64,000 nucleotides of DNA from Candidatus Methanohalarchaeum thermophilum (GTDB lineage Archaea > Halobacteriota > Methanonatronarchaeia > Methanonatronarchaeales > Methanonatronarchaeaceae). The DNA is taken from NCBI GenBank assembly GCA_001914405.1, contig MSDW01000001.1:1367169-1431168 (forward strand). Reading direction: 5' to 3'. Numbering within the stretch: position 1 is the stretch's first letter; every line of letters starts with the position of its first letter. This document shows positions 63,250-64,000 of the stretch, one piece after another. The notes beneath the pieces are model-generated. The model was given only the letters and a program-made list of their open reading frames with translations. It did no database searches and was not told where the DNA came from. The translations under genes and the position numbers were made by a program.

Positions 63250-64000
63250 ATGAGACGAGAAGTTGCTTGGAGGATATTTGCAGAGGAGTTTAGTAGATCA
63301 GATCTAAAGATAGAATCCGAAGGAGAGATGGAACCAAATTACTTGATCACTGAAACGGGAGCAAAGTGTAATAGAATTTTTGTGGTCGGGGTTTTAACGG
63401 ATATAGAAGTCGTGAATGAAGATTCTGTTAAGGGCAGGTTATCGGATCCTACAGGGATATTTAATTTATTTGCGGGCAGATACAATCCGAAATCAAGAGA
63501 TAAGTTAAGTAAAATGGATCCACCTAAATACCTAGCTATTACAGGGAAGATAAATGTATTTGAAACGAATTCAGGGGATATTTATAACTCTATAAGACCA
63601 GAGAATGTAAATGAGATAGATGAAAAATCTCGGACCAATTGGACATTATCTACAGCAGAAAGGACTAGTGAAAGAATTAAATACTTAAGCAAGGCTGTTG
63701 AATCTGACTTAGAGTCTGATGAATTGGTTAATTATCTCTTAGATCAGGGTGCAAGAGAAGATTTGGCAAATGGAATAAAACTATCGCTAGAACATTATGA
63801 TTTAGATTTAAATAAACTTAAAGATATTGTCAAGAAATCATTGGGTTCATTTACGGATAAAATAAGTGAAGAAAAAAATGATTCACCAAAAAAAGTAATA
63901 AAAGATGTAATAGATAAATTAGATAATCCTGAATACTCTAAGGTACTTGAGGAAGCTTCAAAATCAGATTTTAGTGAAGATGAATTAGAAGATGCTATAA
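63250..64000 (+). CDS. RPA-associated OB-fold protein (Rpap/COG3390 type), 3' end cut by window
   Basis: 250 codons are open from ATG 63250 to the window end, without a stop. The N-terminal MRREVAWRIFAEEFSRSDLKIE followed by an OB-fold region (GAKCNRIFVVGVLTDIEVVNEDSVKGRLSDPTGIFNLFAGRYN) is characteristic of archaeal RPA-associated proteins, which accompany single-stranded DNA-binding protein RPA. After about residue 125 the sequence is helical and acidic. The RPA gene itself would be expected nearby, beyond the window. Confidence 0.8.
   Translation, partial: MRREVAWRIFAEEFSRSDLKIESEGEMEPNYLITETGAKCNRIFVVGVLTDIEVVNEDSVKGRLSDPTGIFNLFAGRYNPKSRDKLSKMDPPKYLAITGKINVFETNSGDIYNSIRPENVNEIDEKSRTNWTLSTAERTSERIKYLSKAVESDLESDELVNYLLDQGAREDLANGIKLSLEHYDLDLNKLKDIVKKSLGSFTDKISEEKNDSPKKVIKDVIDKLDNPEYSKVLEEASKSDFSEDELEDAI

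Noticed and set aside
1-64000. CRISPR array
   Set aside because: No regularly spaced short repeats with unique spacers; repeats found are dispersed or a simple tandem duplication.

Overview
The window is AT-rich archaeal DNA. Evidence for an archaeon: a tRNA-Arg(CCU) with a short intron after position 37, TATA-like boxes about 25-30 nt upstream of start codons that have little or no leader, a methanogen-type F420H2-dehydrogenase-like (Fpo/Nuo) operon, an archaeal-type citramalate synthase, archaeal riboflavin enzyme ArfC, and an RPA-associated OB-fold protein. The Fpo-like operon with separate B, C and D subunits and no NuoEFG, together with IS200/IS605-derived small elements of the kind described in haloarchaea, suggests a halophilic, methanogen-related euryarchaeon (for example Methanonatronarchaeia). 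That placement is inference; no marker in the window proves it.

Layout. 1-5 kb: a 5'-truncated 5'-nucleotidase, two small membrane-associated proteins and a decayed TnpB element. 6-9.3 kb: molybdate/tungstate ABC transporter (substrate-binding protein, permease, ATPase) and TrmO. 9.5-15.7 kb: a secreted beta-propeller protein, about 2.3 kb of repeat-rich DNA, and a UPF1/DNA2-type helicase. 16-19.1 kb: a reductive-dehalogenase-like operon (Tat-exported RdhA homologue, small membrane anchor, CARDB lipoprotein). 20-25.8 kb: SDR protein, UspA-type protein, APC amino-acid permease, PNPOx-like protein, DUF2391-like membrane protein. 25.9-27.7 kb: broken TnpB element and a cold-shock protein. 27.8-35 kb: GAF membrane protein, hydantoinase/oxoprolinase-type HyuB and HyuA, sodium-solute symporter, threonine aldolase. 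35-40 kb: structured element, glutaredoxin-like protein, broken TnpB element, GltB-like FMN protein. 41.3-50.7 kb: the 11-gene fpo/nuo operon (A-B-C-D-H-I-J-K-L-M-N, minus strand). 51.3-58.3 kb: aminotransferase, M42 peptidase, cimA, ilvB, ilvH, ilvC and tRNA-Arg, all minus strand. 59-64 kb: a fourth broken TnpB element, hexulose-phosphate isomerase, a hypothetical, arfC, and the start of an RPA-associated gene.

The most unusual content is a dispersed set of small IS200/IS605-like elements with hairpin ends, usually preceded by TTTAT. Their cargo is of several kinds: broken tnpB genes with a conserved omegaRNA-like 3' part; a roughly 450-nt non-coding family (here 'family A', about nine intact or decayed copies); and at least three further non-coding cargo families (B, C, D). 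One stem in family A changes on both sides between copies while its loop is kept, which points to a functional structured RNA. Internally deleted mini-elements are also present. No TnpA (Y1 transposase) gene lies in the window, so mobilisation would have to be in trans.
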